Positions 9,401 to 16,042 of a stretch of 26,873 bases of DNA are shown piece after piece; within the stretch, counting starts at the first letter, position 1; the number at the start of each line of letters is the position of its first letter. Source of the DNA: JAVBNU01 sp964617065 (GTDB lineage Bacteria > Cyanobacteriota > Vampirovibrionia > Gastranaerophilales > Gastranaerophilaceae); the NCBI GenBank assembly GCA_964617065.1, contig CAZTVM010000014.1, positions 1 to 26,873 on the forward strand, read 5' to 3'. The position numbers and the translations under genes are program-made. The notes under the pieces were generated by a model. It ran no database searches. It had not been told where the DNA came from and was given only the letters and a program-made list of their open reading frames with translations.

Positions 9401-11934
9401 GTATTGGCGGAAATATAGAAATCAATAGCGGCCTCGACGGTTCAGGTACACTAACCCATAACGGAACAAACACACTAATTTTGGGCGCTAATAGTGTAAA
9501 TAATCAATACGTAGGAACATTTACACAATCTAGTGGCACAACTACCGTTAATGGCAGCTTTTTCGGAGGTTCAAACACTATAAACAACGGCACTCTGAAC
9601 TGGAATACAACAAGCGTTAAACCTGAAACAGCCTCTCTTGTTATGAATGATGGAAATATTAATATTAACGGCAATTTGACATTAAACAATGCAAATGATT
9701 CTATAAAAAGTGAAGCTGTTACAAATATTGCAAGTGACGCTTTACTAGCAATACAAGGTGGGTACGTTTCTTTAGATACAAACAATACAACTGACCCGAT
9801 TTATTATGACGTTTTTAACGGCGCTGTTACATTAGATGGCGGCACTCTTGATTATAATTTAGTTTCAAATGGCTTGATACAAGCAGATAACGGCTCGTTA
9901 AATATCAACAGTGGAGGCAGCCTGACACTTAGCGATGTGACTTTTGCAGGGTCAACTCAAACAAGCTATATAGCAGACAGCGTAAATGTTTTAATAGCTA
10001 ATAATTCAAAATTAACACTTAATTCGTCTAATACAACCTTCATCGCAAATGAGAATGTCCAATACAACGGCACAATTGACGTAAGAGCCGGAAATTTTAT
10101 TTATGACAAAACTACAAACGGCGGTTTTGTCGCCTTAGGTGGGAATGTAACTTTCAAAGACAATTCAATACTTACATTTAATAACGACACAGACTTGATT
10201 ATGTCGACCACAAATGTAACTGTAGAAGATACTGCTGTTATCAATAATCAAGCCGGCAGCATTTTTCTCGACGGCAACGACACTTTTTTGGGCACAATTA
10301 ACAATTCCTCTACAGGTAACGTTTTATTTGACTCTAGTGATGTAAACACAGGAACTTACCGACAAACAGGTGGTACACTCACGCTAACAAACAATTCTAG
10401 TTTAGAGCTAAACGCAGATAGCTACGTAATCGGTGGAGATGTTAATCTGGATAATTCATCAATAAATGCGACTAACGTCTCAAACTCATTTAACTATGAC
10501 TTTTTAACCCTTCAAAACAATAGTATTTTTACCTCCGCTCAAGGCTTGAATATTGCGAATAATCTTTCTACGAGTAATTCTACAATAGACATGATGAATG
10601 GCACATTAAACACAAGCATAATCAATAATATGGTTGTACCAAGCGGTTCTACTGCTGAGTTTAATATCGATTTGTCGCCGAGAACAGGACTTTCTGACGA
10701 TTTTATAATAAATCAACTTACCACAGACTCCGCCGGTAATGCCTATATTTCTGTAGACAAATTTCAATTCATAGATGCTATCCCACTTGATAGAGAAGTA
10801 ATATTTAATGTTTTTCAACCCACAAACACAGTCGGCAATATAATCTATACATCTTCAAACAGCACTACTTCAACACCATTAGGCAATTACCAACTTTACT
10901 CACTCGGAGAAGGTTCTTATGTAGCAAGACTTTTAGCCTTCAACGACCAAATATATCGTGGTCAAGTTTCTATGCTTGCTATGTATAATCAACAACTCGA
11001 AGTCGAAAACATACTACTCAATCATTTACCGCTCGTAGGACAACCACACCTCGCAATGGAAAATGCTAATAAATACGCAGCACTTATACCCCAATTTGCT
11101 CCATATCAGTATTCTCCAAAAGACGGTGGACTATGGTTCAAGTCGTACGCAACTTTTGAACGCCTTTTTATGACCAGTAATCTAAATATAGGTAACAATT
11201 ATTATGGTACACTCATTGGCGCAGATTTTCCTCAAACTTATATACGTGACGGCTGGAAATTTATTCCTACAGCCTATGTAGCTTACAACGGCGGACATCA
11301 AACTTTCAGTGGCGTAAGCATGTACCAAAATGGCGGTCAATTCGGCGGCATGGGTACTCTTGTTAAAGATGATTTTATATTTTCAGCTATGGGTTATCTG
11401 GGCGGCTACCAAAACGACATGAACGTAGCAGGGAAAAGAGATGATACGACTAATTGGTTCGCTGGTACTGCAGGAAAAATTACCTACTCTTTCCACCCTT
11501 TTAAAGACATTATCATTCAACCGACCGGCTTCGTAGCTTACAACTCTTTTGGGAAACAACGCTGGAAATCTAATTTTGGTTCCATTACAATGAACTACGG
11601 CATGCTTAATGGTATTAGCGTTGCGCCGGGGCTTAACGCTATTTTAATGAAAGAAACTTGGAGTCTTTATTTCACGACTCAGTATATTTTTAATATAAAT
11701 GACCGTATAAACGGAGAAGCCGGAAATATAGGTATAAACGGAATTGAAATGCGTCATGGCTATATTGAATATGGATTTGGCGCAACTAAAAAAATAACAG
11801 ATAAACTAAACTCTTATTTTCAAATATTATTCAGAGAAGGCGGGCGTAGAGGTGTTGGGCTCCAATTCGGCATCCAATACAGCCTCGATGATTATAAGTT
11901 CAAACGCTTTTGGGAACTCTTTAAATCCAGATAA
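3415..11934 (+). CDS. Giant autotransporter with Pmp-like GGA(I/L/V) repeats
   Basis: This 2839-residue protein is predicted to be a type V secreted surface protein. After a short charged start comes a hydrophobic signal segment (about residues 15-30, ending AHSKA). The passenger is Asn/Thr/Ser-rich and reads as a parallel beta-helix. It contains about 25 motifs of the GGAIY/GGALY/GGAIS kind, most preceded by F-x-x-N, as in polymorphic outer-membrane (POMP) repeats. They lie in three clusters near residues 145-505, 895-1082 and 1866-1953. Between and after these are repeated GTFTQTSGTT-like strands. From about residue 2572 (LWFKSYATFE) to the end lies a beta-domain of alternating aromatic strands fitting the autotransporter barrel family. 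It ends in a short basic tail (FKRFWELFKSR) rather than the usual terminal Phe. Likely roles are adhesion or another surface contact; the ligand is unknown. Flanking genes do not indicate a dedicated partner. It is one intact frame with no visible frameshift. Confidence 0.85.
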   Translation: MSNKEEENSFLIYHKILFLVLLFFCAHSKAISQEYNITTFQELAQPSTPFVSGDILNINANIQSTSNIGNIFPNGGDYTVTTAIGATLSGQNFSGFNILSGTTLTMNNLAGTSFSGSNGSFITNSGNVNIDNCTISANQVTVSGGALRALDSGTTNISGTTFTENTAGNFGGGISSNLNDITIDTSTFTNNNARIGGAISNNQNLNISDTSFSTNSATSNGGALYGGAASLLTISNNSAFTGNTAFQGGAIYSSKDVGVIGSTFTNNSANQGGGAIYVGTTLTALNTMFTSNQSVLGGAIYSSIANATINIGISEINGISTYGFYNNTATQNGGAIYLSGGTSSATIKNVIFNGNTTTVQNSSGIIGGGAIYGNFGTTITVTDSIFQNNSSNSFGGAILSRNSLNILDSLFENNSTTYNGGAVRVTAGEALISKTTFQDNQAVGQSNSGGWGGAISTDGNVTMNIVNSLFQNNYAHKNGGALTTSLTMSIINTAFINNTADLNGGAININGPYLNLVATGADISSALYGNNGEYMGNVIFDGNTSVWGSEAINIQKKGSTIPIINLNAGNNGQIIMNDALNVTNGTNSTEIASETDIFVFNINDAVTIEDFTSNTNVAAPTDGVIILNNQIGGLNSQNTLINIYDGTLQMGQNGAFRDNVSLNMSGGTLNNQNGIVNQLNVSNLTVSENSIYKMDTDLTAQTADYIDMSGVFTETSGSILSIDSINILTAFSSTGILKIYFSNAKVDNGGGTYSSIADITEKNQYFITSNDALNLKVDQLSSISQADANGSYFNVEKIGSGGLPIAVYWTQSDIRNYSVTGNEIVSNWVTTTTDTNYMTGTELNINGNSQYNIVKDTTVSELPGIVIGSNNLSQILNIKNVQSWTGFGTTTTSGGAISALQSSSGVVTLDINTSTFSSNKGLNGGAIAFEGENSILLTSLIQNSTFSSNTANGTTASGGAIYSENASLTFYKDTFSNNSSTATANTANGGAISIESGSAIITETTFSNNSANSTNGSTAGGALYIGNSANVTINSADFTDNSIDGSVAQGGAIYNEGTLTLSEGTLTSNSATGATAQGGAIYNANDLTLTSTADTNITFSSNTAGSTANDIYQTATGSTAIDGSAGVVSIGSGFAGEGNIILSGNGEFILTSDSVNTDFTGTFTQTSGTTTVATNSFFSGSNTLTDGIINWQGNNSSLTPVNFLVSAGSLNIIENSYLKTSAASTLASGTLFIEAGSTYENNTPNLTLTAGSINGYNDSVQTTYGTYKNNVDVTISGDNSAFLGTFVQTADTANILDGTQLFANIDLQGGTMIFNGSANLDNTTFKSDTTTTSKTVELISSTDLSTLFTSIVNATNDNLAIIITNTSSTTSTIDYPDLQLGANITSLTINDNVIYNGDITLSGTSSLNLNAENYDINFLDNQITLNDTSNLNITGTQNVTFETNGVITGAGAVTKSDTGSLLLNSNANGVTGNFTQTAGSTVVTAVGSVFGGAKNIQSGSLSITSQNGIYYSDVSIGGNTQFTHTATNYTGGSLNSTVLTFNGDDATATFNGISGLDPDENPIKTNYSLSSIPTTISMTNNIVFNNADVYISENTYTDNTIYSFTNSIIDITTGTSETARSVVFDTLLTNNTALNFDVDFNQTSTGTIYLTADSLTANTSSATQTLLIGNIVIRNDHDNGSAPLSDPLEVQVLFDGLVFDSNQSETIAQISTTAYEYDVSVDDTTYQSIIFDVQNIATDESLNNMNILENTRYFIFTDGSQPDFYQIKNPLDPTADGEFIVLGYDSTDISYSTISGVLTSSTTNEKGSLFNMAGTTVLQVQDLTIQDTEKPDGVGSVISIGTPETPNANASAFVNNVAINNALSSGDGGAIYNNGGNVELTAVSIENSSSGADGGAISNVSGNLSLVNTTLNNNTAAGNGGAVNNLGDSFTVSGTTEFANNSSHNLGGAIYTSSDLTITSADTNNITFQNNTMNSGTADEQPNDIYMSNANVTLTGIGGNIEINSGLDGSGTLTHNGTNTLILGANSVNNQYVGTFTQSSGTTTVNGSFFGGSNTINNGTLNWNTTSVKPETASLVMNDGNININGNLTLNNANDSIKSEAVTNIASDALLAIQGGYVSLDTNNTTDPIYYDVFNGAVTLDGGTLDYNLVSNGLIQADNGSLNINSGGSLTLSDVTFAGSTQTSYIADSVNVLIANNSKLTLNSSNTTFIANENVQYNGTIDVRAGNFIYDKTTNGGFVALGGNVTFKDNSILTFNNDTDLIMSTTNVTVEDTAVINNQAGSIFLDGNDTFLGTINNSSTGNVLFDSSDVNTGTYRQTGGTLTLTNNSSLELNADSYVIGGDVNLDNSSINATNVSNSFNYDFLTLQNNSIFTSAQGLNIANNLSTSNSTIDMMNGTLNTSIINNMVVPSGSTAEFNIDLSPRTGLSDDFIINQLTTDSAGNAYISVDKFQFIDAIPLDREVIFNVFQPTNTVGNIIYTSSNSTTSTPLGNYQLYSLGEGSYVARLLAFNDQIYRGQVSMLAMYNQQLEVENILLNHLPLVGQPHLAMENANKYAALIPQFAPYQYSPKDGGLWFKSYATFERLFMTSNLNIGNNYYGTLIGADFPQTYIRDGWKFIPTAYVAYNGGHQTFSGVSMYQNGGQFGGMGTLVKDDFIFSAMGYLGGYQNDMNVAGKRDDTTNWFAGTAGKITYSFHPFKDIIIQPTGFVAYNSFGKQRWKSNFGSITMNYGMLNGISVAPGLNAILMKETWSLYFTTQYIFNINDRINGEAGNIGINGIEMRHGYIEYGFGATKKITDKLNSYFQILFREGGRRGVGLQFGIQYSLDDYKFKRFWELFKSR
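3847..4930 (+). repeat. Pmp-like repeat cluster 1 (protein level)
   Basis: About 14 imperfect units with GGA-I/L/V or GGGI cores, spaced roughly 20-35 residues apart and usually following F-x-x-N. At DNA level the units are degenerate (GGTGGTGCAAT-like cores), so this is a protein repeat rather than a recent tandem array. Confidence 0.85.
6097..6660 (+). repeat. Pmp-like repeat cluster 2 (protein level)
   Basis: Seven units with GGAIS, GGAIA, GGAIY or GGALY cores, each linked to NNS or SNTA segments. The cluster is followed directly by a module (about 6646-7051) that recurs after cluster 3. Confidence 0.85.
9010..9270 (+). repeat. Pmp-like repeat cluster 3 (protein level)
   Basis: Four units with GGAIY, GGAIS, GGAVN and GGAIY cores. 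The following stretch (about 9250-9665) resembles the stretch after cluster 2, including NDIY, SVN, GTFTQ, SGTTTV, and GSNT. Confidence 0.85.
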
Positions 11935-11941
11935 TAAAATT

Positions 11942-11963
11942 AAAGCATGCAATCATGTTTTTT
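11942..11963 (+). terminator. Possible rho-independent terminator of the autotransporter
   Basis: AAAGCATG (11942-11949) can pair with CATGTTTT (11954-11961) across the loop CAAT, giving 8 pairs including one G-T. The right arm runs into six Ts. It sits 7 bases after the stop codon. The stem is weak in GC, hence the modest confidence. Confidence 0.45.
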
Positions 11964-12136
11964 GAAGCGAATTGTAATCCTTTAGCAAGTGTATTTTAAG
12001 AAAAATTATGTAAAACTTTTCAAAATGACATGTTCTCCTTACGAACACTGAATTATAGGTTGTGTTACAAAAGTAAAATTGTAAAAAATAATATTAAATA
12101 TTAGTCTTTTTTTCGCATTTGCACTATCATTTTTAT

Positions 12137-12165
12137 ATAGAGAACAGGGGGATTTGTTTCTCTAT
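12137..12165 (+). other. Hairpin with a GGGGG loop upstream of cobO
   Basis: ATAGAGAA (12137-12144) pairs exactly with TTCTCTAT (12158-12165). The 13-base loop holds CAGGGGGATTTGT. It is not followed by a T-run, so it is not a terminator. If transcription starts downstream, near 12222, it would be a DNA element rather than a leader structure. Confidence 0.4.
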
Positions 12166-12184
12166 GATTATATCAATCATTTAA

Positions 12185-12216
12185 TTGAGAAAATGCTCAA
12201 CATGATGGTTTATAAT
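12185..12216 (+). promoter_or_regulatory. Candidate cobO promoter
   Basis: A perfect TATAAT at 12211-12216 makes a good -10 element, placing the transcript start near 12222 and leaving a leader of about 36 bases. The nearest -35-like hexamer, TTGAGA at 12185-12190, is 20 bases away, longer than ideal. Confidence 0.4.
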
Positions 12217-12258
12217 TAGAATTATAAGATACGTAGTAGAAAATTAGTGGGGGTTCAT

Positions 12259-12792
12259 GTGTTAGAACACGGCTATATCCAAATTTATACCGGTGATGGA
12301 AAAGGTAAAACAACAGCTTCGTTAGGTTTAGCCCTTAGAGCTTTAGGGCATGGTTGGAAAGTTTTAGTTATTCAATTTACTAAAGGTGACCAAGGTACTT
12401 CTTATGGTGAATTAGCGTCTGCAAGCAATTTTTTGCATAATTTAGAAGTTGTGCAGTTTGGCTCTGATAGAATTGTATATTCACACAACATCGGCGACGA
12501 AGACAGATTTGAAGCCAGACGTGGTTGGGCATTCGCTAAAGATGCCATCAACAGCGGGAAGTATCAAATAGTTATTCTTGATGAATTAAATATTTGTATT
12601 GATATGGAAATGATTAAAGTCTCTGAAGTTAAAGAAGTTCTACTCAACAAACCTGAAAATTTAGAAATTGTACTTACAGGGCGCAATGCTCACAAAGAAC
12701 TGATTGCATTAGCGCACTTGGTTACGGAAATGAAACCTATTAAACATTACTTTGATATCGGCGTAATGGCTCGTCAAGGTATTGAATATTAG
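12259..12792 (+). CDS. cobO: Cob(I)alamin adenosyltransferase (CobO/BtuR type)
   Basis: The enzyme transfers the adenosyl group of ATP to the cobalt of cob(I)alamin or corrinoids, giving adenosylcobalamin. The N-terminus has the family P-loop (GDGKGKTT) after GYIQIYT. Then come the QFTKG segment, the acidic VILDELN Walker-B-like strand, LTGRNAH, and the C-terminal signature YFDIGVMARQGIEY. The length of 177 residues is usual. The chosen start is GTG 12259, which lies 5 bases after a GGGGG binding site at 12249-12253. GTG 12247 is also in frame but has no site; ATG 12257 is out of frame and stops at once. It stands alone, without other cobalamin genes, and ends before its own terminator. It could serve B12 salvage or a corrinoid-dependent enzyme encoded elsewhere. 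Confidence 0.9.
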   Translation: MLEHGYIQIYTGDGKGKTTASLGLALRALGHGWKVLVIQFTKGDQGTSYGELASASNFLHNLEVVQFGSDRIVYSHNIGDEDRFEARRGWAFAKDAINSGKYQIVILDELNICIDMEMIKVSEVKEVLLNKPENLEIVLTGRNAHKELIALAHLVTEMKPIKHYFDIGVMARQGIEY

Positions 12793-12828
12793 AACATAGA
12801 GGATATTATTTGAGAGAAATGGGGAAAT

Positions 12829-12855
12829 GGGAGGTTATTATACTCCCTTTTTTTT
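12829..12855 (+). terminator. Rho-independent terminator after cobO
   Basis: GGGAG (12829-12833) pairs with CTCCC (12843-12847), with a 9-base loop, and is followed by eight Ts. It lies 37 bases after the cobO stop and separates cobO from glnA. Confidence 0.8.
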
Positions 12856-12861
12856 GCGAAA

Positions 12862-12949
12862 CAATCTGAAGTTTTCAAAACTACAGTCTTAAACAAAAAA
12901 TATTTAGTATTGTAAAAATTAATTTAATTTATTTTGTTTGTTCAGATTG
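12862..12949. repeat. Inverted repeat CAATCTGAA ... TTCAGATTG
   Basis: Arms are 12862-12870 and 12941-12949, perfect over 9 bases. The left arm extends to AAACAATCTGAA (12859-12870), whose complement TTCAGATTGTTT recurs at 22748-22759 in the glutamate synthase/nadE divergent region. It could be paired operator sites or a long-loop hairpin. Confidence 0.45.
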
Positions 12950-13078
12950 ATGATTATTTTTTAACCTAAAATGTTATCTAAAAGAGCTAAAATTAAGATT
13001 TTTATATTTATTTCGTTTTTTTATCCAAAAAGTCACCGTAAATGTAATACTTAACAAAACTTTACTTTTTGCTTTTTT

Positions 13079-13108
13079 TTGACTTTTAAAAACAGAAAGT
13101 TGTATTAT
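13079..13108 (+). promoter_or_regulatory. Likely sigma70-type promoter of glnA
   Basis: TTGACT (13079-13084) and TATTAT (13103-13108) are separated by 18 bases. Transcription would start near 13115, about 27 bases before the glnA start codon. Confidence 0.6.
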
Positions 13109-13130
13109 TTGAATATGTAGTAAATGATAT

Positions 13131-13135
13131 GGAGA
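13131..13135 (+). promoter_or_regulatory. Ribosome binding site deciding the glnA start
   Basis: GGAGA is 6 bases before ATG 13142. The earlier in-frame ATA 13124 is a non-standard start and precedes this site, so 13142 is preferred. Confidence 0.8.
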
Positions 13136-13141
13136 AAAAAT

Positions 13142-14506
13142 ATGACAGAAAAAGATTTCATTCCTCAACAATCAAAGGAATTAACTAAAGCTGAAATCCA
13201 AAAAATAATAGAGCAAAACAATGTCGAATTTATTAAATTAGAATTTTGCGACATTCATGGAACAATGAAAAATTTATCAGTACCTTCAGAACAAATAGAT
13301 AAAGTTTTGAACAACGAAGTTATGCTTGATGGTTCTTCTATAAAAGGGTTTAGAAGCATTGAAACTTCTGATATGTATTTTTATCCTGATTTAAAAACAT
13401 TTACTATATTGCCTTGGAGAAGCGTCGACGAAGAAAAAGTAGCGAGATTTATTTGCGATATACACAACGCAGACGGAACTCCATTTGAAGGTTGCCCACG
13501 CTGTAATTTAAAAAGAATGATAGAAAAAGCTGAGAAATTGGGCTTACAAATGAATGTCGGACCTGAGGCTGAATTTTTTATATTTAAAAGAGATGAAAAT
13601 GGCAGCGCTACAGTAACAGCCCACGATAAAGCTGGTTATTATGACGCAGCACCATGGGATTTAGGTGAAAATCTCAGAAGAAAAATGGTACAAACTTTAA
13701 AAAAAATGGGGTTTGAAATTGAAGCCAGTCACCACGAAGTTGCAAAAGGTCAGCACGAAATCGATTTTAAATACGCTGATGTTCTGACTACAGCAGACAA
13801 TATTATGACATTCAAATATGCCGTAAAAGCTGTTGCTGCGGAATACAATGTACACGCAACATTTATGCCGAAGCCAGTTTTTGGAATAAACGGCTCAGGA
13901 ATGCACTGCAACGTTTCATTATTCAAAGATGGTAAAAATATTTTTTATGCACCGGACAGAACTTATCAATTATCAAGAGAAGCATTGTACTCAATAGGCG
14001 GATTATTAAAACACGTCAGATCATTTACTGCAATAACCAATCCCATCATAAACAGCTATAAGCGTTTAGTTCCAGGATATGAAGCACCTGTCTATCTGGC
14101 TTGGAGCTTAGCGAACAGGTCTGCGTTAATAAGAGTACCTGCAAAAAGAGGAGAAGCCACTAGAGTAGAATTGCGTTCACCTGACCCGTCTTGTAATCCC
14201 TACTTAGCTTTAGCTACAATTTTAGGCGCAATTTTAGACGGAATTGAAAACAAAATTGAACCGCCTTTACAAGTTGAAGAAAATATTTACGAAATGACAC
14301 CGAGAGAACTAAAACGTGCAAAAATTGATTCTTTACCGGGTAGCCTAGCTGATGCATTAGAGTTAATGGAAAAAGATGAGATAGTCAAAAATTCTTTAGG
14401 TGAACACATTTTGAATGAATTTTTAAATGCTAAAACACAAGAATGGGATAAATACAGAACTCAAGTTACACAATTCGAAATTGATAATTATCTCGAAGCT
14501 GTTTAA
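13142..14506 (+). CDS. glnA: Glutamine synthetase type I
   Basis: It condenses ammonium and glutamate with ATP to make glutamine, the entry step of nitrogen assimilation. At 454 residues it has the usual GSI length. Visible motifs in order are LDGSSIKGF near residue 60, the metal-binding GPEAEFFIF, HHEVAKGQHEIDF, the ATP-site NGSGMHCN, NSYKRLVPGYEAP, NRSALIRVP and ELRSPDPSCNPYLA. The C-terminal region (NIYEMTPREL, GEHILNEF, RTQV) resembles the shorter GSI-alpha form found in Bacillus more than the adenylylated proteobacterial form. No adenylyltransferase gene is present here. It has its own promoter and is followed by amt and glnB in the same direction, so its activity is probably matched to ammonium supply. 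Confidence 0.95.
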   Translation: MTEKDFIPQQSKELTKAEIQKIIEQNNVEFIKLEFCDIHGTMKNLSVPSEQIDKVLNNEVMLDGSSIKGFRSIETSDMYFYPDLKTFTILPWRSVDEEKVARFICDIHNADGTPFEGCPRCNLKRMIEKAEKLGLQMNVGPEAEFFIFKRDENGSATVTAHDKAGYYDAAPWDLGENLRRKMVQTLKKMGFEIEASHHEVAKGQHEIDFKYADVLTTADNIMTFKYAVKAVAAEYNVHATFMPKPVFGINGSGMHCNVSLFKDGKNIFYAPDRTYQLSREALYSIGGLLKHVRSFTAITNPIINSYKRLVPGYEAPVYLAWSLANRSALIRVPAKRGEATRVELRSPDPSCNPYLALATILGAILDGIENKIEPPLQVEENIYEMTPRELKRAKIDSLPGSLADALELMEKDEIVKNSLGEHILNEFLNAKTQEWDKYRTQVTQFEIDNYLEAV

Positions 14507-14541
14507 AATCCATTAAAAAAGATTTACAACGTTAATAAAAT

Positions 14542-14572
14542 AGTTATTAAAAATCAATAGTTTTTAATAGCT
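14542..14572 (+). terminator. Hairpin between glnA and amt, possible partial terminator
   Basis: AGTTATTAAAAA (14542-14553) pairs with TTTTTAATAGCT (14561-14572) over 12 positions including one G-T, with a 7-base loop. Downstream is TTGGTTTTG rather than a pure T-run. It may reduce read-through from glnA into amt or protect the upstream message. Confidence 0.4.
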
Positions 14573-14611
14573 TGGTTTTGAATGTAAAAAATAATAAAAG
14601 AGAAATAAATT

Positions 14612-16027
14612 ATGAGCAAAATTTTACAAAATTTTAGACCCACAGTTGAACTTGTGCAAAAAAATAAAAATGAAAAAGAAATACAACTAAAAAATAGAAT
14701 AAAAAAAGTGATTATTTATTTTAGCGCAATGCTTTTTATTTTCATCGTAGCAAGCATTTTTTCAAATAAAAGCATTATAAGTTATATGACAAATTTTGAT
14801 ACATCAACAATAAATAGTGCTGATGTCGCATTTATGATACTTTCAACAATCCTTGTTATGCTTATGACACCTGCATTAGCTCTGTTTTATGGCGGAATGG
14901 TCAGAAAGAAAAATGTTTTAGGAACTCTTATGCAAAGTTTTGTAGCTTTAGGCTTGATTTCAGTAATTTGGATACTGTACGGCTACAGCCTCGTTTTCGG
15001 CGGAGATGTCGGACATTTAATAGGAAATCTGGATTTTTTTGCATTAAAATCAGTATCTTTAGCGCCTTCAACATTTGCTCCTAGCATACCTCACCAACTT
15101 TTTATGATGTTTCAAATGATGTTCGCATGCTTAACACCTGCTTTGATTACAGGTGCGTTTGCAGAACGTTTTAAATTCAAAAGTTTTTTAATCTTTTCGA
15201 TTTCTTGGATAACCATTGTTTATTGTCCCTTAGCTCATTGGGTTTGGGGTGATGGTGGCTGGATAAAAAATTTAGGTGCTCTAGATTTTGCGGGAGGTTT
15301 AGTAATTCATATTGCGTCAGGAGCTTCAGCTCTTGCATGTTGCGTGGCTCTGGGCGCAAGAAAAGGATACAAAAAAGAAAACATGCCTCCTCATAATTTA
15401 ACATTAACATTCATCGGCACAATGTTTCTGTGGCTGGGTTGGTTCGGATTTAATGCAGGAAGCGCATTGTCTGTAGGTACTCTTGCATCAACTGCTCTTG
15501 TAACAACTCAACTCGGTGCTGTCGCAGGCATGTTAGCGTGGATGGGAACAGAATTTATACATAGACGAAAAGCAACAGTGCTCGGCGCTTTATCTGGGAG
15601 CTTAGCTGGATTAGTCGGAATTACTCCGGCATGTGGCTTTGTCAGTCCTATTGCTGCTCTCGCTATCGGAAGTATTGCAGGCATGATATGCTATGTATTT
15701 ACCACATTTAAGTCTAAATTCAATTATGATGATACTTTAGATGTAGTTGGTATACATGGTATCGGAGGAATTGTAGGCTCAATTCTCACAGGAGTTTTTG
15801 CATCAATTGTTATAAACCCAAGTGGTGCAAATGGGTTAATTTTCGGCGGTTTTGATTTATTTAAAGCTCAAATCATAAGCACAATTGCAGCTGTATTATT
15901 TGCATTTTTTGCTACCGCAATAATTTTAAATATCATCAATGCTATATTCGGCTTAAGAGTGAGCGAAATTGAAGAAATGCAAGGTTTAGACATTTCGCAA
16001 CATGGTGAAAATTGTTATAGATTGTAA
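14612..16027 (+). CDS. amt: Ammonium transporter (Amt family)
   Basis: This inner-membrane channel brings ammonium into the cell. Family features include FYGGMVRKKN near residue 92, PLAHWVWG near 208, DFAGGLVIHI with a pore histidine at residue 233, and GIHGIGG with the second pore histidine at 382; the spacing matches the Amt twin-His pair. About eleven Amt membrane helices can be followed. The N-terminus is odd: about 30 charged Lys-rich residues precede an extra hydrophobic stretch (about residues 33-50) where E. coli AmtB has a short cleaved signal peptide. The C-terminal tail keeps the GLRVSEIEE-like segment. The gene lies 15 bases before glnB, the classic amt-glnB pairing in which P-II blocks the channel when nitrogen is plentiful. 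No strong binding site precedes ATG 14612; AAAGAGAAA lies nearby. Confidence 0.95.
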   Translation: MSKILQNFRPTVELVQKNKNEKEIQLKNRIKKVIIYFSAMLFIFIVASIFSNKSIISYMTNFDTSTINSADVAFMILSTILVMLMTPALALFYGGMVRKKNVLGTLMQSFVALGLISVIWILYGYSLVFGGDVGHLIGNLDFFALKSVSLAPSTFAPSIPHQLFMMFQMMFACLTPALITGAFAERFKFKSFLIFSISWITIVYCPLAHWVWGDGGWIKNLGALDFAGGLVIHIASGASALACCVALGARKGYKKENMPPHNLTLTFIGTMFLWLGWFGFNAGSALSVGTLASTALVTTQLGAVAGMLAWMGTEFIHRRKATVLGALSGSLAGLVGITPACGFVSPIAALAIGSIAGMICYVFTTFKSKFNYDDTLDVVGIHGIGGIVGSILTGVFASIVINPSGANGLIFGGFDLFKAQIISTIAAVLFAFFATAIILNIINAIFGLRVSEIEEMQGLDISQHGENCYRL

Positions 16028-16042
16028 TTTTGGAGAGATAAA

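Larger units (their letters stand above)
11964..12258. other. AT-rich intergenic region before cobO
   Basis: No coding frame was seen. It contains a hairpin at 12137-12165, short inverted repeats at 12185-12200 (TTGAG/CTCAA) and 12210-12227 (TTATAATT AG AATTATAA), and a likely promoter. No B12-box-like conserved core was recognised, so there is no evidence for a cobalamin riboswitch. Confidence 0.5.
12856..13141. other. glnA upstream region
   Basis: No gene was seen. It contains a 9-base inverted repeat with 70 bases between arms, a small AGTTTT-C-AAAACT palindrome, the glnA promoter and a ribosome binding site. A GTA-N7-TAC sequence lies at 13038-13050, one base short of the cyanobacterial NtcA spacing. 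Confidence 0.5.

Noticed and set aside
11964..12258. Cobalamin riboswitch before cobO
   Set aside because: No recognisable B12-box core or multi-stem architecture could be read, and the likely leader is only about 36 bases.
13038..13050. NtcA-like site upstream of glnA (GTA-N7-TAC)
   Set aside because: The cyanobacterial consensus is GTA-N8-TAC; the spacing here is one base short and the match rests on six bases in AT-rich DNA.
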